Assembly: GCF_012932565.1 (NCBI RefSeq)
Contig: NZ_JABBYJ010000001.1
Location: 372,001 to 436,000, forward strand
Direction: 5' to 3'
Origin: Sneathiella limimaris
GTDB taxonomy: Bacteria; Pseudomonadota; Alphaproteobacteria; Sneathiellales; Sneathiellaceae
Length of the DNA stretch: 64,000 nt
Shown here: positions 24,610 through 33,948 of the stretch, piece by piece
Position numbering within the stretch: the stretch's first letter is position 1
Layout: each line of letters begins with the position of its first letter
Translations under genes and position numbers: made by a program
The notes under the pieces: model-generated
The model's input: only the letters and a program-made list of their open reading frames with translations
Told to the model about the DNA's origin: nothing
The model's database searches: none

Positions 24610-25461
24610 ATGGCAGAAGAAGATATTAAATCCATCGAAGCGCGAATCCATGAGACCTATGATGACTTCTCAGAAACAGAACGAAAAATTGCAGATGTAA
24701 TCCTTGATTATCCAGGAGATTTAAGCGCATTCACGGCTACTGAGCTCGCCTCGCTTGCAGGTGTTTCAAAGGCTTCCAGCAGCCGGTTTTTCCAGCGCCT
24801 GGGTTACAGCAGTTTTGAAGAAGCTAGAAAACTGGCAAGAGAGATCAAAAACTGGGGATCCCCTCTTTACCGGCAAGGAAAATCCTCTCCCCAACACATC
24901 AATTTCAAGGAATTTTTCGATCACGAAATTGAGCTTCTAAAAACAACGATTGGTAATATTCACCCTAATACGATTGACGAAATTACTCAGGCCATCGTGG
25001 CCAGCAAACGCATTTGGATTGTCGGATTTCGCAACAGCTATTTTCTCGCTGGTTATCTTCGCTGGCAATTACTTCAATTCCGCGGTGACGTTAATCTGCT
25101 ACCCAATCCGGGCGAGACTTTCGGCGAATTTACCGCTGATATGATTGAAAGCGATCTTTTGATTGCAGTTGGCCTTCGAAGACGCCCAAGGGAGCTCGGG
25201 CAAATTATTCAGAGCGCCGAGAAAAGTGGTGCAAACCGGCTTTTAATTACGGATCCAACGGCTCGCCGCTTACCCTCTCTCGTTGACTGGACATTGACAG
25301 TTCAAACAGCCAGTCCGTTCGTTTTTGACAGCTGCTCCAGCGCTATCAGCTTGCTCCGCCTCATTGCAGTTACAGCCCTTCAGAAGGCAGGAAAACCAGG
25401 GCGCGATCACCTGAAAAGAGTAGAACGACAACACGAAATCCTAGGGGACTTAAATCACTGA
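24610..25461 (+). CDS. MurR/RpiR-family transcriptional regulator
   Basis: 283 aa. N-terminal RpiR-type HTH (about 1-77; TATELASLAGVSKASSSRFF, then LGYSSFEEARKLAREIK) and a C-terminal SIS sugar-isomerase-like domain (about 125-260; IWIVGFRNSYFLAGYLRWQL, DLLIAVGLRRRPRE). Divergent from the TRAP-dpaL operon with two matching palindromes between, so it most likely represses or activates that operon in response to a pathway intermediate. RpiR proteins next to non-sugar amino-acid-type TRAP systems are known; the effector here is unknown. Confidence 0.9.
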   Translation: MAEEDIKSIEARIHETYDDFSETERKIADVILDYPGDLSAFTATELASLAGVSKASSSRFFQRLGYSSFEEARKLAREIKNWGSPLYRQGKSSPQHINFKEFFDHEIELLKTTIGNIHPNTIDEITQAIVASKRIWIVGFRNSYFLAGYLRWQLLQFRGDVNLLPNPGETFGEFTADMIESDLLIAVGLRRRPRELGQIIQSAEKSGANRLLITDPTARRLPSLVDWTLTVQTASPFVFDSCSSAISLLRLIAVTALQKAGKPGRDHLKRVERQHEILGDLNH

Positions 25462-25570
25462 CGCTTTATCAAGGGAAAGCCAAAGATCCCAAATTGCGAA
25501 ATTGATCAGAAGGTATATGCTGACAGACGATTTATTACCCTTTACATGCGCCCAATAAGCTAAAGACCAA

Positions 25571-26020
25571 ATGATCCGTATTTTCATCGATGCCGATGCT
25601 TGTCCTGTGAAGGACGAGATCTACCGAGTTGCAGGACGACATAACCTCGTCAGCTTTGTTGTCAGCAATAGCTGGATGCGCCTTCCTCAAAGCCCCTTAA
25701 TAGAACAAATCATTGTCGATGATGGTTTTGACGCAGCAGATAATTGGATTGCCGATAATTGTGGGCCCAAAGACGTCGTAGTAACAGCCGACATACCACT
25801 GGCAGATCGATGCCTTAAAGCCGGAAGCGTTGTTTTAGGGCCAACAGGCAAAGCCTTTACCCACAATTCGATTGGCATGAAACTCGCGATGAGGGAGCTC
25901 AATACCCACTTGAGAGAAATGGGTGAAATATCCGGCTACAATGCATCATTCTCAAAGAAAGATCGCAGCAATTTTCTCAATGTCCTGGAAAATACCATAC
26001 AGAAACTGAAACGGGGCTGA
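25571..26020 (+). CDS. YaiI/YqxD-family (UPF0178) conserved protein
   Basis: 149 aa, PIN-like fold predicted for the UPF0178 family; function not established. The family opening IFIDADACPVKDEIYRVA and the block IVDDGFDAADNWIADN, then DVVVTADIPLADRC and GPTGKAFT are all present. It stands alone after the RpiR gene (109-bp gap) and ends inside the stem of a bidirectional hairpin. Confidence 0.9.
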   Translation: MIRIFIDADACPVKDEIYRVAGRHNLVSFVVSNSWMRLPQSPLIEQIIVDDGFDAADNWIADNCGPKDVVVTADIPLADRCLKAGSVVLGPTGKAFTHNSIGMKLAMRELNTHLREMGEISGYNASFSKKDRSNFLNVLENTIQKLKRG

Positions 26021-26045
26021 TCCGCAGCACCTACCGATCAGCCCC
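26013..26045. terminator. Bidirectional terminator hairpin
   Basis: GGGGCTGATC at 26013-26022 pairs perfectly with GATCAGCCCC at 26036-26045 between convergent genes. The yaiI stop codon lies in the left arm. On the minus strand the stem is followed by GTTTCAGTTTC, a modest T-rich tail. Confidence 0.7.
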
Positions 26046-26074
26046 ATTCGTAACAACATCGAACTAAATAACGG

Positions 26075-26833
26075 TTAGTTCGCTTCTCGTTCAGCCCAGC
26101 CTGCGAAAACTTTCTCCATAGCGACGACAACGTAGTATAGCGCAATCCCCAAAATTGCGAGGGCAATCAGCACGGCAAACATCAATGGATAGTCTGCGTT
26201 TATTTTACCACTATCAAAAAGATGTCCCAAACCGCGACCATGGGGCTCCACTATTTCCATCAAATTGGTTCCGATAAACGCCAGCGTAACTGACACCTTT
26301 AACGCCCCGAAAAACTCTGGAAGGGTTTTCGGTAGAGCGATTTTCCTAAAAATCGTGAATTTGCTGGCACCGAGTGAGTAGAGAATATCCCGATATTCAG
26401 GCTCAAGAGTACTTAATCCAATAGAAATACTGACAGCAATTGGGAAAAACGAAATCATGAATGCAATCAGGATCGTATTCATGTCGTGCTGCCCAACAAA
26501 CAAGAGCGCAACAACAGGCACTACAGTCGCCTTCGGGACAGCATTAAACCCGACCAGAAGCGGATAAAGGGCTTCTCGCATTGTGCGCGAAAACCCCATG
26601 ATCATGCCAAGGCCAAGACCAAATATCACTGCCAACAAAAGACCGACAATTGTTCGCCATAAGGTGTCCCATCCATATTGCAGGAATAGCCATCTATGCT
26701 TGAAAAATGCAGGGCCAAGGTCAGACGGGGATGCCATGACATAATTCGGCCAGTTATTCGCCCAAACCAATGCTTCCCAAAGAAGGGCAAAAATTATAAG
26801 AGCCAAAAGAGGTACGCCAAATTTACGAAGCAT
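26075..26833 (-). CDS. ABC transporter permease, SsuC/TauC-like
   Basis: 252 aa inner-membrane permease with about six helices and the EAA loop DILYSLGASKFTIFRKIALP. I start it at ATG 26833 (MLRKFGVPLLAL) because GGAGGT lies 8 nt upstream; longer upstream frame (to 26926) is hydrophilic and inside the ATPase gene. It overlaps the end of the ATPase gene by 11 bp. Works with the ATPase (26823-27623) and NMT1-like binding protein (27701-28720). Confidence 0.9.
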   Translation of the reverse strand: MLRKFGVPLLALIIFALLWEALVWANNWPNYVMASPSDLGPAFFKHRWLFLQYGWDTLWRTIVGLLLAVIFGLGLGMIMGFSRTMREALYPLLVGFNAVPKATVVPVVALLFVGQHDMNTILIAFMISFFPIAVSISIGLSTLEPEYRDILYSLGASKFTIFRKIALPKTLPEFFGALKVSVTLAFIGTNLMEIVEPHGRGLGHLFDSGKINADYPLMFAVLIALAILGIALYYVVVAMEKVFAGWAEREAN

Positions 26834-27623
26834 TTGAATGTACCTCCACGTCCCGACCTTGAGCGATCTGAATTTGTTGGCGAAGGGTTGCCAACATATC
26901 GACTGCCGGGCCTTTGTATAAATCATCCAGCGTTCGATCTGCCCCTAAAGGGACATCCATGACAAACTGGGTTTTAGCCGGCCTGCCGGACAAAACCACC
27001 ACCTGATCTGCCAGAAAGATGGACTCTCGCAAATCATGAGTGATCAAAAGACAGGTAAATTGTTCCTGATGACGCAATTCATGCATGATCTGCCACAAAT
27101 CTTCCCGTGTGAAGGCGTCAAGGGCTCCAAAAGGTTCGTCCATGATCAAGATATCTGGGCGATGGACAAGCGCTCGACACAAAGACGCTCGCTGGCGCAT
27201 CCCACCGGATAATTCAGAGGGCTTTTTGCTTTCAAATCCTTCCAACCCGACCATGGCCAAAAGCTCCAGTCCCCTCTCTTCACGTTGCTTCTGTGACAAC
27301 GAATTTGGAACAATTTCTAGAGGCAAAAGGACATTGTCCAAAATGCTCCGCCATTCAAGCAAAACTGGATTTTGAAATGCCATCCCTACATTGGCCCGCG
27401 GTCCACGGACCAACTCACCATCAACCAGAACCGATCCTTGGTCCGGGATCATCAAACCCGCTATCAAACGGGTTAGGGTTGATTTTCCGCAACCTGAAGG
27501 CCCAACCACAGCCGTAAACGAGCCGGGTGCAATATCAACCTCCAATCCATTTAAGACATGAAGCGGTCCGGTATCTGTCTCGAATGTATGATGAACATCC
27601 GCAATGGTAATTTGTGAACTCAT
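26823..27623 (-). CDS. ABC transporter ATP-binding protein, SsuB/TauB-like
   Basis: 266 aa nucleotide-binding subunit. Walker A GPSGCGKST (about residues 40-48), signature LSGGMRQRASLCRAL and Walker B ILIMDEPFGALD are intact. The short length without a TOBE domain and the GGMRQR signature fit the nitrate/sulfonate/taurine group. Separated from the binding-protein gene by a strong terminator hairpin (27647-27679), so expression should step down here. Confidence 0.92.
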   Translation of the reverse strand: MSSQITIADVHHTFETDTGPLHVLNGLEVDIAPGSFTAVVGPSGCGKSTLTRLIAGLMIPDQGSVLVDGELVRGPRANVGMAFQNPVLLEWRSILDNVLLPLEIVPNSLSQKQREERGLELLAMVGLEGFESKKPSELSGGMRQRASLCRALVHRPDILIMDEPFGALDAFTREDLWQIMHELRHQEQFTCLLITHDLRESIFLADQVVVLSGRPAKTQFVMDVPLGADRTLDDLYKGPAVDMLATLRQQIQIAQGRDVEVHSNAS

Positions 27624-27646
27624 GGCGTCACTTCAGAAATTTTTGA

Positions 27647-27679
27647 TAAAAAAGGAAGAGGCCAAAGATGGCCTCTTCC
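27647..27679 (-). terminator. Strong intrinsic terminator/attenuator after binding-protein gene
   Basis: Perfect 10-bp stem (27670-27679 with 27654-27663, loop of 6 nt), followed on the minus strand by TTTTTTATC. It lies inside the operon between the NMT1-like binding-protein gene and the ATPase gene. Confidence 0.85.
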
Positions 27680-27700
27680 CACAAAGTGTTTATACTGAAA

Positions 27701-28720
27701 TTACTTCAGCATCAAACTACCATCAGACGGCAGATATTTATCTGTGTAAATAGCGCTGATATCTGGCGTATTTTTGAACTCGTAGTTCTCACCAAGTTGC
27801 GCAATCGCTTTCTTCATGCGGTCCATATCAATTTTACCCATGCCATTCGCTTTGGTGAAATCAGTTACCACATTTTGATCAATCGACAACTTCAGACGGC
27901 GAGCTTCCAGCGCTACATCAGCTGCTGGGTTCCGCTTCGCAACCATCTTGGCACCAGCTTCTGGATCAGCAATCACATCATTCCATCCCTTTGCGACAGC
28001 TGACAGGAAGTTAGTCACAGCATCCGCATTCGCTTTGGCAAAATCTGTGTTCACAATAATTGCGTTACCATACAGGCTCAAACCATGGTCCGCCATCAAC
28101 AGAACTTTGATGTCTTCCTCTGGAACACCCAGACGAACAAGATTCAAGAAGCTGGAGAAGGAAAAGCCTGTGATCGCATCCACGTTTCCTTCGGCAAGCA
28201 TCGGCTCACGTGTTGGAAATCCAACTGGCTCTACTTTAATCTTGGACATATCCAGTCCATTGGCAGATGCAAAAGCTGGGAACTGCGCCCAAGCTCCATC
28301 TGGTGGCGGCGCACCCAAGACTTTACCTTCAAGGTCTTTTGGACTTGAAACGCCTTGCGAAGCTCGTCCGACCACTGCAAATGGTGGCTTGTCATACACC
28401 ATCATAACAGCTGTCACTGGCGCACCTGGATTCTGATCAAGGAATTTGATCAGGCTGTTGATGTCTGCAAAGCCAATCGGAAAGTTGCCAGTAGCGACTT
28501 TCGGAATAGCGTCAAGCGACCCTTTACCCGCAGAAACCTCAACTTCCAGACCTGCTGCCTTAAAATGTCCGTTATCAATAGCAGCAAAATAAGCAGCGCT
28601 AGGACCTTCAAACTTCCAGTCCAAAGCGAAAGGTATTTTGGTGTCTGCCGCGGCACCGGTCAATGCGGCGCCTACAACGACAGCCGCCGTCGCAAAGGAC
28701 ATGACAAGTTTTTTCATCAT
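27701..28720 (-). CDS. ABC transporter substrate-binding protein, NMT1/THI5-like
   Basis: Periplasmic binding protein of 339 aa. A signal peptide covers about residues 1-25 (ALTGAAA), then FALDWKFEGPSAAYFAAIDN, GLEVEVSAGKGSLDAIPKVA and a GFADINSLIKF segment, typical of the NMT1/SsuA-like family (thiamine precursor, nitrate, sulfonate and pyrimidine binders). No thiamine-pyrophosphate riboswitch is apparent upstream and no metabolic gene is joined to it, so I cannot assign the ligand. GGGGAG lies before the ATG pair. Confidence 0.88.
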   Translation of the reverse strand: MMKKLVMSFATAAVVVGAALTGAAADTKIPFALDWKFEGPSAAYFAAIDNGHFKAAGLEVEVSAGKGSLDAIPKVATGNFPIGFADINSLIKFLDQNPGAPVTAVMMVYDKPPFAVVGRASQGVSSPKDLEGKVLGAPPPDGAWAQFPAFASANGLDMSKIKVEPVGFPTREPMLAEGNVDAITGFSFSSFLNLVRLGVPEEDIKVLLMADHGLSLYGNAIIVNTDFAKANADAVTNFLSAVAKGWNDVIADPEAGAKMVAKRNPAADVALEARRLKLSIDQNVVTDFTKANGMGKIDMDRMKKAIAQLGENYEFKNTPDISAIYTDKYLPSDGSLMLK

Positions 28721-28914
28721 TACTGATAGCTCCCCAATTCAAAGAAATTCAACGCATCATGACACCAGATAGCTAAATTTTAATCAAGTATATTTTATGA
28801 TCAAAAAATGGGCAGATGGTGGCCAAATTTGGAGCAATCAAGTACTCGATAAGCAGTAAACAATTTCAATGACTTGCTATTCTTGAAAAGCAGGCTCCAA
28901 TCTATTCGAGCTGA

Positions 28915-29883
28915 TTAGATATATATCCGCTCCTCAATAGGAGTTTGATCAATTAGGGAACCAACAATTTTGATAAACTCAGCTTCGGCGCGGTTCAGCT
29001 GTACATTCGGATTTTCCACGACATAGACATCAATAGCCGGCGGGTTGGAATAAGGAGGTAGCCGCCAAAGAATACCTGCCTCCACATCCCTTTTAGCAAC
29101 ATGAATTGGCAATGGCCCGATACCAAGGCCAGATATGATCATTCTCCGCACCTCCTCAAGATTTGCAGAGGTTCCGACAATTCGATCGTCAAGGTTTGCA
29201 TGCGCTCTCATCAAGGCCACTTGCCTTAAAGCATCACCCATTTGATCTGTTACAAAGCTGACACTCGAATGACCTTTTAAATCACTTTCATTCAGGTTTT
29301 CCCGCCCAAACAAGGGATGTTCTGGCCCACAAAACAGTCCAAAATGCTCACGGAACAAACGCCGATACTGAAGCTTGGGACTTCTTTCTTTCACCAGACA
29401 AACACCAATACTGGCCTTTCTGGCCAAGAGATTTTCAATCGCATGTCGACTTGCAGATATTTCGATAGAAAGAGTGGCATTGGGATGTGTTTGATGAAAG
29501 ATAGACAGAGCTCTATCGAACAGAGGGCATTCAACATGGCTGGCCATGGCAATTCTAACATGACCGCTAATTTCATCTTCCGTATTTCTCAGCAAAGTAT
29601 CAAAACGAAGAATGGCACCATGAATATCAATGATCTCTTTCTCTAAGAGTTCCCCCGCCTTCGTCAGTCGAAAGCTTCCTGGTGACCTGTCTACCAGCTT
29701 TTTATTGAGTCGATCTTCGAGTCTTTTTAAGGACGCCGATACAGAGGGTTGACGGAGGCGAAGCGTATTGGCTGCATCCGTAATGCTTTTTGATTTGGCT
29801 ATCACCAGAAAGGTTTTAAGCAGGTTCCAATCCAGATCACGAGCCAATCGCTCCGGCGATGAATAGCTAGGGGTTTCTCTCAT
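28915..29883 (-). CDS. LysR-family transcriptional regulator
   Basis: 322 aa: winged HTH at about residues 15-75 (WNLLKTFLVIAKSKSITDAA, then QPSVSASLKRLEDRLNKKL) and an effector domain after about residue 105. Divergent from the PotBCDA-aminotransferase-BKACE operon with only 89 bp between starts, which contain four ATCTAT half-sites. It is therefore the probable activator of that operon; the inducer would be the imported amine or an early intermediate. Confidence 0.92.
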   Translation of the reverse strand: MRETPSYSSPERLARDLDWNLLKTFLVIAKSKSITDAANTLRLRQPSVSASLKRLEDRLNKKLVDRSPGSFRLTKAGELLEKEIIDIHGAILRFDTLLRNTEDEISGHVRIAMASHVECPLFDRALSIFHQTHPNATLSIEISASRHAIENLLARKASIGVCLVKERSPKLQYRRLFREHFGLFCGPEHPLFGRENLNESDLKGHSSVSFVTDQMGDALRQVALMRAHANLDDRIVGTSANLEEVRRMIISGLGIGPLPIHVAKRDVEAGILWRLPPYSNPPAIDVYVVENPNVQLNRAEAEFIKIVGSLIDQTPIEERIYI

Positions 29884-29927
29884 AGATTTAATCTATAGTT
29901 AGAATTTTCCGTATCTATTTGATCTAT
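29882..29927. promoter_or_regulatory. Repeated ATCTAT half-sites, candidate LysR operator array
   Basis: A perfect 7-1-7 palindrome ATAGATT-T-AATCTAT at 29882-29896 overlaps the LysR start codon. It is followed by direct ATCTAT copies at 29913-29918 and 29922-29927. Four half-sites in a divergent LysR region fit recognition plus activation sites. Confidence 0.6.
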
Positions 29928-29972
29928 ACCCTGAGCTTTGCCAGTCTTCAAGACAATTGATCAGGGGGTGTT

Positions 29973-30839
29973 ATGTCAATTGAAAAACGGGAGGCACGGC
30001 AGCCGTGGATATTATTGTCACCTGCGCTGACATCAATAGCGCTGCTGTTGATCATTCCTCTCCTATTTATAGTCGTTTATTCATTTTGGCTCAGAACAGC
30101 AACTGGGGCTGACCAAGTTGGGTTTTATCTGGATAATTGGCACGAAGTCCTCACCGATGAATTCTATCGGGACATCTTACTACAGACACTCCGAATTGCA
30201 GCGATTACGACAATTGTCTGCGCTTTGATGGGTTATCCCGCCGCCTACTTTATTGCTCGCTCAAACGGCAATAAGGCTATTCTTCTGCTGTTACTGATGC
30301 TCCCCTTCTGGATCAGCTATATCATTCGAACAATGTCCTGGATCAATATCCTTGGTGTTTCTGGTGCTTTCAACACGTTCCTAGTAGGAATTGGCCTGAT
30401 CGATGAGCCGCTCCAAATGCTATATAACGAAGTGACAGTTATTCTAGGCCTAGTGCACTTCTTGTTGCCGTTCATGGTGCTCAACGTCTATGTGAGCCTC
30501 GAAGATATTGACCAAAATCTAGAAGATGCCTCTTGCTCCTTAGGAGCAACCCGTTGGCAAAGCTTTCTGGAGGTCACATTACCTCTTTCTCTTCCCGGAC
30601 TTGCCGCAGGTGGTTTGCTCTGTTTTGTCTTAGGAGCAGGCACCTACATTACCCCTGTTATTTTGGGTGGACCAAGGGATGCCATGTTCGCCAATCTGGT
30701 TTTTGAAGCCATTATCACTCAACTCGACTGGCCTCTCGGTTCCGTTTTATCGCTGGTCCTAATCGCTGTCCTTGGATCAATCGTTCTTCTGTACAACCGC
30801 TTCCTTGGAATGCGGCAATTGATGAAGGGGCTTGGCTGA
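29973..30839 (+). CDS. ABC transporter permease, PotB-like
   Basis: 288 aa inner-membrane permease with about six helices and the EAA-type loop DASCSLGATRWQSFLEVTLP. GGGGGT precedes the ATG. First gene of a nine-gene plus-strand operon; its TGA overlaps the next ATG at 30839. With the PotC-like permease, binding protein and ATPase that follow it makes a complete polyamine-type importer, here in the order B-C-D-A. Confidence 0.9.
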   Translation: MSIEKREARQPWILLSPALTSIALLLIIPLLFIVVYSFWLRTATGADQVGFYLDNWHEVLTDEFYRDILLQTLRIAAITTIVCALMGYPAAYFIARSNGNKAILLLLLMLPFWISYIIRTMSWINILGVSGAFNTFLVGIGLIDEPLQMLYNEVTVILGLVHFLLPFMVLNVYVSLEDIDQNLEDASCSLGATRWQSFLEVTLPLSLPGLAAGGLLCFVLGAGTYITPVILGGPRDAMFANLVFEAIITQLDWPLGSVLSLVLIAVLGSIVLLYNRFLGMRQLMKGLG

Positions 30840-31624
30840 TGAATTGGAACTTTGTACGCCTTTGGACTGTTCTAGTCTATCTTTTCATGTTTCTTCCGGT
30901 TGCTGTTGTCGTCCTGCTCAGCTTCAATGCCAACCAGTTTGGTAGCTTTCCAATTACAGGCTTTTCGTTTCGTTGGTTTTACGAACTGGCTTCAAATGAT
31001 GCAATTCTCAGGGCTTTCAAGACGTCGCTTTTACTGGGAACACTGACAGCAATCATTTCAACAACCTTGGGTGTTCTCGCCAGCTTAGCGCTTGTTCGTT
31101 ACAAGGTACCGGGAAGCAATTTCATAAGCACATTGCTGATTGCGCCTATTCTAGTGCCAGAAGTCGTGCTGGCAGTGGCCCTTTTGCTCTTCCTGAATTT
31201 TCTGTCCATTCATAAAAGCTTTTTCATGCTTCTTATGGGACATGTGATCTTCACTTTACCATTTGTGGTGCTAGTCGTTCAGGCGCGCTTGATCGGTATT
31301 CGGAGGGACGTGGAAGAGGCTGCGATGAGCCTTGGCGCAACACCCATACAGACGTTTTTTCAAATCACATTACCTTTGCTGGCACCAGCGGTTTTTGCCG
31401 GAATGTTGTTTGCTTTCACCATCAGTTTTGATGACATCACGGGCACCTTGTTCTGGAAACCAGGCGGGGTCGAGACAGTGCCAACTCAAATTTTTGCCAT
31501 GCTGCGTAATTCCATCTCACCGGAGATCAACGCGCTCGGCTCAGTCATGATTTTCTTCACCGTCGGGGTACCCCTTATTGGGGCTGCCATCGCCCGGCGG
31601 CTAGCGAACAAACAGGGGCGCTAG
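30839..31624 (+). CDS. ABC transporter permease, PotC-like
   Basis: 261 aa partner permease; about six helices with the loop EAAMSLGATPIQTFFQITLP. Its start shares a base with the upstream stop (TGATG), indicating translational coupling. Typical PotC length. The pair is distinct from the other PotB/PotC-like pair at 5574-7228; identity between the two sets appears low by eye. Confidence 0.9.
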   Translation: MNWNFVRLWTVLVYLFMFLPVAVVVLLSFNANQFGSFPITGFSFRWFYELASNDAILRAFKTSLLLGTLTAIISTTLGVLASLALVRYKVPGSNFISTLLIAPILVPEVVLAVALLLFLNFLSIHKSFFMLLMGHVIFTLPFVVLVVQARLIGIRRDVEEAAMSLGATPIQTFFQITLPLLAPAVFAGMLFAFTISFDDITGTLFWKPGGVETVPTQIFAMLRNSISPEINALGSVMIFFTVGVPLIGAAIARRLANKQGR

Positions 31625-31664
31625 ACGGTTCGATGGCAGACCACTAACAGAGAGGATAGGTTTA

Positions 31665-32804
31665 ATGGATAATTCAAAACGTTATGAACGATTATTAGAG
31701 AGATATAGAAATGGCGATATGGAACGCCGTTCTTTTCTAGGACTGCTTGGCGCTGCTGGACTTGCATATGGTCTTCACACGCCATTTGCAAAACATGCTT
31801 TCGCTGCAACGGAACAAGTTCGCTTTGACGGCTGGGGTGGAGTTGTCTCCGAAGCATTCCGCAAACACGCATTCGATCCCTACACCAAGAAAACAGGTAT
31901 TAAAGTGGTCGATGGGACATTTGGCAGCGGTGATGAATATATCTCTCGGGTGAAGGCAAGCCAGAACGGTGAATATAACATCGCACATCTGTCCGGTGTT
32001 TTTGATTACGCTCGCTATCACGGTCTTGGTCTTACCAGCGAACTAAACGAAGCCAACATCCCGAACCTGAAGTACGTTATTCCTAAACTCACTGATGTGT
32101 TCCGGGGAGTGACGGGTGGAAAATTGTCTTGTGTCCCTTATGACTACGGCACAACAGGACTTGCGTATAACCGCAAATATATTTCTGACGATGAAATGAA
32201 GGAGAAGGGTGCAAACATCCTTCTTGAAAAGAAACTTAAAGGCAAAATCGGTGGCTGGGGCGATTGGCGCACTCGGATCTGGTATGCCTCCCTTCAAACG
32301 GGTCAAAATCCAAATGGCGCAACTGATATGGATGCGATTTGGGATGCCTTGAGAACACATCGCGATCTGTTGTTGAAATATTGGGGCTCAGGCGCAGAAT
32401 TGATGAGCCTTCTGGCAGAAGAAGAAATCTATGTGACAGAAGCCTGGTCAGGTCGTGTCTATGCATTGCAGGAGCAAGGTCATGATATCGGTTACATGGA
32501 TCCACCAAATGGCTTTGGCTGGCAAGAATGCCTGTTCGTCATCAAGGGATCTCCAATGGAAGCCTGCGAAGAACTACTGAACTTCATGCTGGCACCAGAA
32601 ACATCTATTGCTGTCGCTGAAGGCCAGAACTATCCGCCTGCCCTGGATCCAACCAAAGTAGATCTTGGAAGCAAAATTCCTAAGCTACCAGCCTTCGATC
32701 CAAAGGGAACACTTTCCGGCCTCACTTTTGCTGATCCAACGTACTGGAACAGTAACGAGCAGGAATGGTCCAAGAAGTTTGGACGAATCCAAAAAGGGTA
32801 CTAA
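31665..32804 (+). CDS. Periplasmic binding protein, PotD-like (Tat-type signal)
   Basis: Solute-binding protein of 379 aa. The N-terminus carries ERRSFLGLLGAAGLAYGLHT (twin-arginine leader, about residues 24-43), then EQVRFDGWGGVVSEAFRKHA. PotD-like segments include CVPYDYGTTGLAYNRKYI and MDPPNGFGWQECLFVIKGSP. A stem-loop follows directly after its stop. Ligand unknown; an amine is expected from the family and from the catabolic genes downstream. Confidence 0.9.
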   Translation: MDNSKRYERLLERYRNGDMERRSFLGLLGAAGLAYGLHTPFAKHAFAATEQVRFDGWGGVVSEAFRKHAFDPYTKKTGIKVVDGTFGSGDEYISRVKASQNGEYNIAHLSGVFDYARYHGLGLTSELNEANIPNLKYVIPKLTDVFRGVTGGKLSCVPYDYGTTGLAYNRKYISDDEMKEKGANILLEKKLKGKIGGWGDWRTRIWYASLQTGQNPNGATDMDAIWDALRTHRDLLLKYWGSGAELMSLLAEEEIYVTEAWSGRVYALQEQGHDIGYMDPPNGFGWQECLFVIKGSPMEACEELLNFMLAPETSIAVAEGQNYPPALDPTKVDLGSKIPKLPAFDPKGTLSGLTFADPTYWNSNEQEWSKKFGRIQKGY

Positions 32805-32813
32805 GTGATGTCT

Positions 32814-32837
32814 CCCCTGCTGCTAAGGCGGCAGGGG
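32814..32837 (+). terminator. Stem-loop after binding-protein gene
   Basis: CCCCTGCTGC at 32814-32823 pairs with GCGGCAGGGG at 32828-32837 (one G-T pair) around a TAAG tetraloop, followed by ATCTATTTCC. It lies between the binding-protein and ATPase genes, the same place as the hairpins in the other transporter operons of this window. Confidence 0.6.
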
Positions 32838-32865
32838 ATCTATTTCCAGAGAAGGGGATCAACCC

Positions 32866-33948
32866 GTGAGTGCTGTAAAACTGCAAAATATTGTGAAAAA
32901 GTTTGGGGATTTCACCGCTGTTCACCCCATGTCACTTGACCTTCCAGAAGGAAGTTTCGTGACATTGCTAGGACCCTCTGGATGCGGGAAAACAACAACG
33001 CTGCGCATGATTGCGGGACTATTAGATCCCAGTGAAGGGGAAATTGTTGTTGGTGACCGTAAAGTCAACGACATCCCTATTCATAAAAGAAATTTAGGCA
33101 TTGTTTTTCAGAACTACGCCTTGTTCCCTCATAAAACCGTCCGGGAAAATGTTGCGTTTGGCCTCAAATACCGAAAAGTGTCAAAAGCGGAAGTAGACCG
33201 ACGCGTTAAAGAAGCCTTGGAGCTTGTACAGCTTCCCCATTTGGCTGAAAGCTATCCAAAACAACTGTCTGGTGGGCAGCAGCAACGAATTGCTTTGGCG
33301 CGGGCCATTGTCATTGAACCCGATGTTCTTTTGTTGGATGAGCCCCTCTCCGCGCTGGATGCCAATCTTCGCGAAGATATGCGGGTCGAACTTAAACGTA
33401 TTCAAGATCAAATCGGAATTACCACGGTTTTTGTAACACACGATCAGTCCGAGGCACTCGCCATGTCCGACATTCTGGTCGTGATGTCCAACGGCCGGGT
33501 TGAACAAGTCGGCCCCCCAAAAGAAATCTACTCCAACCCGAACAGTCGGTTCGTCGCCGATTTCCTGGGAACTTCTAACATTTTAGAAGCAAAAGCAGAC
33601 AATCAGGCCGGTCAGGAGGGCCTTACTTCAGAAACGATAGGATTTGTCCCTCTTCCTGAAGAGCAAATGGTCAAAATCAGAAACCGAACGAAGGCGTACC
33701 TTGTTTTACGAGCGGAAAAAATCGAGCTCGTAGAAGCCTCAGCGCAAGAGGACGGTCGTACGGCCTTTGAAGGAAAAATTGAAGCTGTCGATTATCAAGG
33801 ACAACTGGTTCGCTATTTTGTCGACGTGAAAGGTGTCAAGTTTCAAGTCTTGAACATGCTGACGAGCAGAGGGGCATTTGAAGAAGGCGAAATTGTTTCA
33901 GTTCGCTTCCGAAATGAAGATTGTGTTGCGATTGGAGAAGACGCCTGA
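32866..33948 (+). CDS. ABC transporter ATP-binding protein, PotA-like
   Basis: 360 aa from a GTG start preceded by AAGGGG. Walker A GPSGCGKTT (about residues 36-44), LSGGQQQRIALARAI and VLLLDEPLSALDANLRED are intact, and a C-terminal TOBE domain follows from about residue 240. Energises the PotBC-like permeases upstream. Its TGA overlaps the ATG of the aminotransferase (TGATG), tying transport to catabolism in one translational chain. Confidence 0.92.
   Translation: MSAVKLQNIVKKFGDFTAVHPMSLDLPEGSFVTLLGPSGCGKTTTLRMIAGLLDPSEGEIVVGDRKVNDIPIHKRNLGIVFQNYALFPHKTVRENVAFGLKYRKVSKAEVDRRVKEALELVQLPHLAESYPKQLSGGQQQRIALARAIVIEPDVLLLDEPLSALDANLREDMRVELKRIQDQIGITTVFVTHDQSEALAMSDILVVMSNGRVEQVGPPKEIYSNPNSRFVADFLGTSNILEAKADNQAGQEGLTSETIGFVPLPEEQMVKIRNRTKAYLVLRAEKIELVEASAQEDGRTAFEGKIEAVDYQGQLVRYFVDVKGVKFQVLNMLTSRGAFEEGEIVSVRFRNEDCVAIGEDA

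Noticed and set aside
28721..28914. Thiamine-pyrophosphate riboswitch upstream of the NMT1-like operon
   Set aside because: No THI-box core (CUGAGA...) could be found by eye, so no thiamine assignment was made.
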